Shown here piece by piece: positions 35,901-37,233 of a DNA stretch of 37,233 bases. Position 1 is the first letter of the stretch. Every line of letters begins with the position of its first letter. Made by a program: the position numbers and the translations under genes. The notes beneath the pieces were generated by a model, which was not told where the DNA came from, did no database searches, and worked only from the letters and a program-made list of their open reading frames with translations. The DNA is taken from contig JAJNDI010000010.1 of assembly GCA_021156325.1 (NCBI GenBank), positions 1 to 37,233 of the forward strand, in the 5' to 3' direction. The DNA comes from Gammaproteobacteria bacterium. GTDB lineage: Bacteria; Pseudomonadota; Gammaproteobacteria; JAJFKG01.

Positions 35901-36314
35901 CTATTGCTCGACCGACCCAAAGTCTTGGGGAGTTAAGCGTTCACACTGATCACAGGCTTCCTCCAGCAAGTCTGCAATACACCAGACAAGATGCACAAAA
36001 TCACTATTGCTAACATCGCCTTTAGCAGCGACATCAGCAATCGTGCGTGCTTGATTTAATTTGGCACAAAGTGATTCATGTGCCGTCTGGTAGGCATTGT
36101 CGCGCTTTATGAAAGTACGACAATTAGGTAAGATCTCTCTAACCATTGCGTTGACCCTCCTTTCAGGGTAGATGTAATGGCCAGCTGCAGCTTGGGTGTT
36201 ACCGCTTAAAATAGCACCCACTGCGGCGCTAACCGCCCAACAGACTGAAGATTTGGAAAAAAAGTATTGTGCTTCTTCAGTCCGGCGTGACAATCTTGTA
36301 CAGGGATCATACAC
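35901..36314 (-). CDS. hypothetical protein of an integrative element
   Basis: 137 residues starting at GTG 36314; family not recognised. The sequence is helical, with 'VCWAVSAAVGAILSGNT' (hydrophobic, not clearly membrane), then 'MVREILPNCRTFIKRDNAYQ' and an acidic C-terminal helix with three Cys (CIADLLEEACDQCERL). There is no good ribosome site before the GTG. Upstream, two short reading pieces in shifted frames (MPMIKSMQGITVEEYCCW and MSNSSSGCITERV) abut it, so the true N-terminus may be longer and damaged. It sits between AlpA and the integrase, where accessory genes of such elements usually lie. Confidence 0.5.
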   Translation of the reverse strand: MYDPCTRLSRRTEEAQYFFSKSSVCWAVSAAVGAILSGNTQAAAGHYIYPERRVNAMVREILPNCRTFIKRDNAYQTAHESLCAKLNQARTIADVAAKGDVSNSDFVHLVWCIADLLEEACDQCERLTPQDFGSVEQ

Positions 36315-37026
36315 GCTCAGTAATACAGCCTGATGAGGAATTACTCATGGTTTCACAGGAAACCAACAGCAATATTCTTCTACTGTAATACCTTGCATTG
36401 ATTTTATCATAGGCATTTGGAATAACAAGATTTTTTTAGGAAGCGATCGTTTTTCTATCATCGCAACGATGAGTGATCTTTTTGTGATCAGATATATTAA
36501 GATACGCTTGCGACGGTGCGTGCCAAGATTAAAAAAGATTTTTTAAAAAACACGATTAGGCATCGTATTTTTTTAATTCCCGCCCAATTTCCTCTTAAAT
36601 AAGAAATCCTATTTTGTCCTGTTCCCCCCTTTTTTTTTGAACTTTCCGACATTGTGGCTCTCACACCATTCGCACCAAAGAGTGCTGTTTTATTTTCAAA
36701 TAATCAATAGCTTACATAAAGATTGAATAACATGGAAAAAGACTAATTGTTACGAGAAAATGTGATACATTTGCTATTTTTCTGTGTTACATTTGCTGTT
36801 TTTCTGTTTTTTTTGTAATACATTTGATGATTTTTTTCATTAACTTATTGAAAGTGAAAAAAGGTTTAAAAAGGACAAATTTTTTCTTTATTTGTCATAC
36901 AATGCTTCATCATTCAGACTCTTTATAGATCGCGTAGTTTATTTTCTGATCTAAAGAAAGGAACAAACAAATTACTGTTTTGATCTTCAATACATCTAAA
37001 AATCCCTTTTTCAAACAAGTAGCTTG
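36315..37026. other. 712-base AT-rich gene-free region
   Basis: No supported gene on either strand. Contents: a short hairpin GGTTTC/GAAACC (36349-36364), long T-runs near 36600-36645, three direct repeats of about 22 bases (36761-36835) and an AT-rich stretch up to the integrase end. The composition is clearly more AT-rich than the core genes. It could hold attachment, arm-binding or replication sites of the element; none is identifiable by consensus. Confidence 0.6.
36761..36835. repeat. three ~22-bp direct repeats (TACATTTG core)
   Basis: TGTGATACATTTGCTATTTTTC (36761-36782) is followed directly by a copy at 36783-36804 with two changes, and after nine T-rich bases by a third diverged copy at 36814-36835 (TGTAATACATTTGATGA...). 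The first two are in tandem at exactly 22-base spacing, about two helical turns. They lie about 200 bases from the 3' end of the integrase gene. Integrase arm-type sites or iteron-like protein-binding sites are both possible. Confidence 0.65.
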
Positions 37027-37233
37027 CTATCTTGTCTTTAATTCGGCAAGGTAATCTGCCCAACGCTGCATCATTTGCTTACGGTCGGCTAAAAAAGCCG
37101 TACGGTTATAGGCGCGGCCATTCGGATCACGAACAGCGTGTGCTAACTGATGCTCAATGAAATCAGGACGCATCCCTAATTGTTCATCCAGTAAAGTCCT
37201 TGCCATCGCTCGAAAACCGTGTCCGGTCATTTG
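37027..37233 (-). CDS. P4-type tyrosine integrase, C-terminal part (cut by window edge)
   Basis: The last 68 residues of an integrase running off the window. Catalytic-domain motifs are present: HGFRAMART (the H-x-x-R box), HQLAHAV (second His) and AYNRT (nucleophile Tyr), then a short helical tail 'MQRWADYLAELKTR'. This spacing is that of P4/CP4-like integrases, which usually insert in the 3' end of tRNA or similar genes. Codons for at least 300 more residues should lie to the right of this window, as should the attachment site. Together with the AlpA-like gene it marks one end of an integrative element. Confidence 0.9.
   Translation of the reverse strand, partial: QMTGHGFRAMARTLLDEQLGMRPDFIEHQLAHAVRDPNGRAYNRTAFLADRKQMMQRWADYLAELKTR

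Noticed and set aside
35820-35930. Plus-strand frame reading GGGLAALASGLQINIAIS and on
   Set aside because: Coherent-looking but short, without start or ribosome site, and partly inside the minus-strand gene.
36761-36835. CRISPR array
   Set aside because: Units are adjacent without spacers, degenerate and only three; no cas genes.

Overview
The window looks like a piece of a gammaproteobacterial chromosome, most likely from the Legionellales (Legionella/Coxiella/Aquicella-like). The grounds are the AT-rich composition, the dapA-bamC-purC block with gcvR divergent from dapA (the gammaproteobacterial arrangement), a diaminopimelate pathway of the succinylase type, a divergent 'NCAALAATQ' peptide deformylase, and several proteins that resemble host-directed effectors (a U-box-like membrane protein, an Ala-rich membrane protein, an ankyrin-repeat protein). 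This lineage call is inference; no 16S rRNA or other marker is present.

Layout. 1-657: 3' part of truA. 649-2867 (minus): an outer-membrane beta-barrel protein with a Cys-containing C-terminal extension, followed by a decayed small membrane-protein gene. 3156-7123 (minus): a stand-alone tyrosine recombinase, a YcaD-like MFS transporter, peptide deformylase and a UspA-like protein. 7392-12871 (minus): a tightly packed run pncA-pncB-ldt-[palindromic repeat]-DUF924-nagZ-mscS-hpt, with several 4-base ATGA overlaps, combining NAD salvage, peptidoglycan turnover, osmotic protection and purine salvage. 13432-15219 (plus): an MsbA-like ABC exporter. 15234-17336 (minus): a frameshifted P-loop kinase, a double-GNAT acetyltransferase and tRNA-Ser(CGA). 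17342-20023 (minus): purC, bamC, dapA. 20305-20838 (plus): gcvR. 20882-22799 (minus): a putative U-box/EF-hand membrane protein and a secreted L,D-transpeptidase-like protein. 23056-29477 (plus): an RND efflux pair (fusion protein plus pump), then dapD and dapE. 29543-32608 (minus): an Ala-rich membrane protein, a frameshifted hypothetical and glnA.

33016-37233 has an accessory character: a TTG-started ankyrin protein, an MbcA/ParS-type antitoxin with a RES-domain toxin, a 56-residue RelB/DinJ-like antitoxin without a visible toxin, an AlpA-like excisionase/regulator, an unknown gene, a block of three 22-bp direct repeats, and the 3' end of a P4-type integrase running off the window. This looks like one end of an integrative element.

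The points I find most worth following are: (1) a ~125-140 bp palindromic, MITE-like repeat present twice (10409-10546 and 24163-24287), whose same end abuts the start codon and supplies the Shine-Dalgarno sequence of two unrelated genes (DUF924 and the RND pump); (2) the putative U-box + EF-hand + two-helix protein at 20882-21952; (3) three genes broken by frameshifts, at least two of them repairable by one A in an A-run, which means real decay, slippage or assembly error; (4) the toxin-antitoxin/integrase island with its repeat array. I found no CRISPR array, rRNA or riboswitch that I could support.
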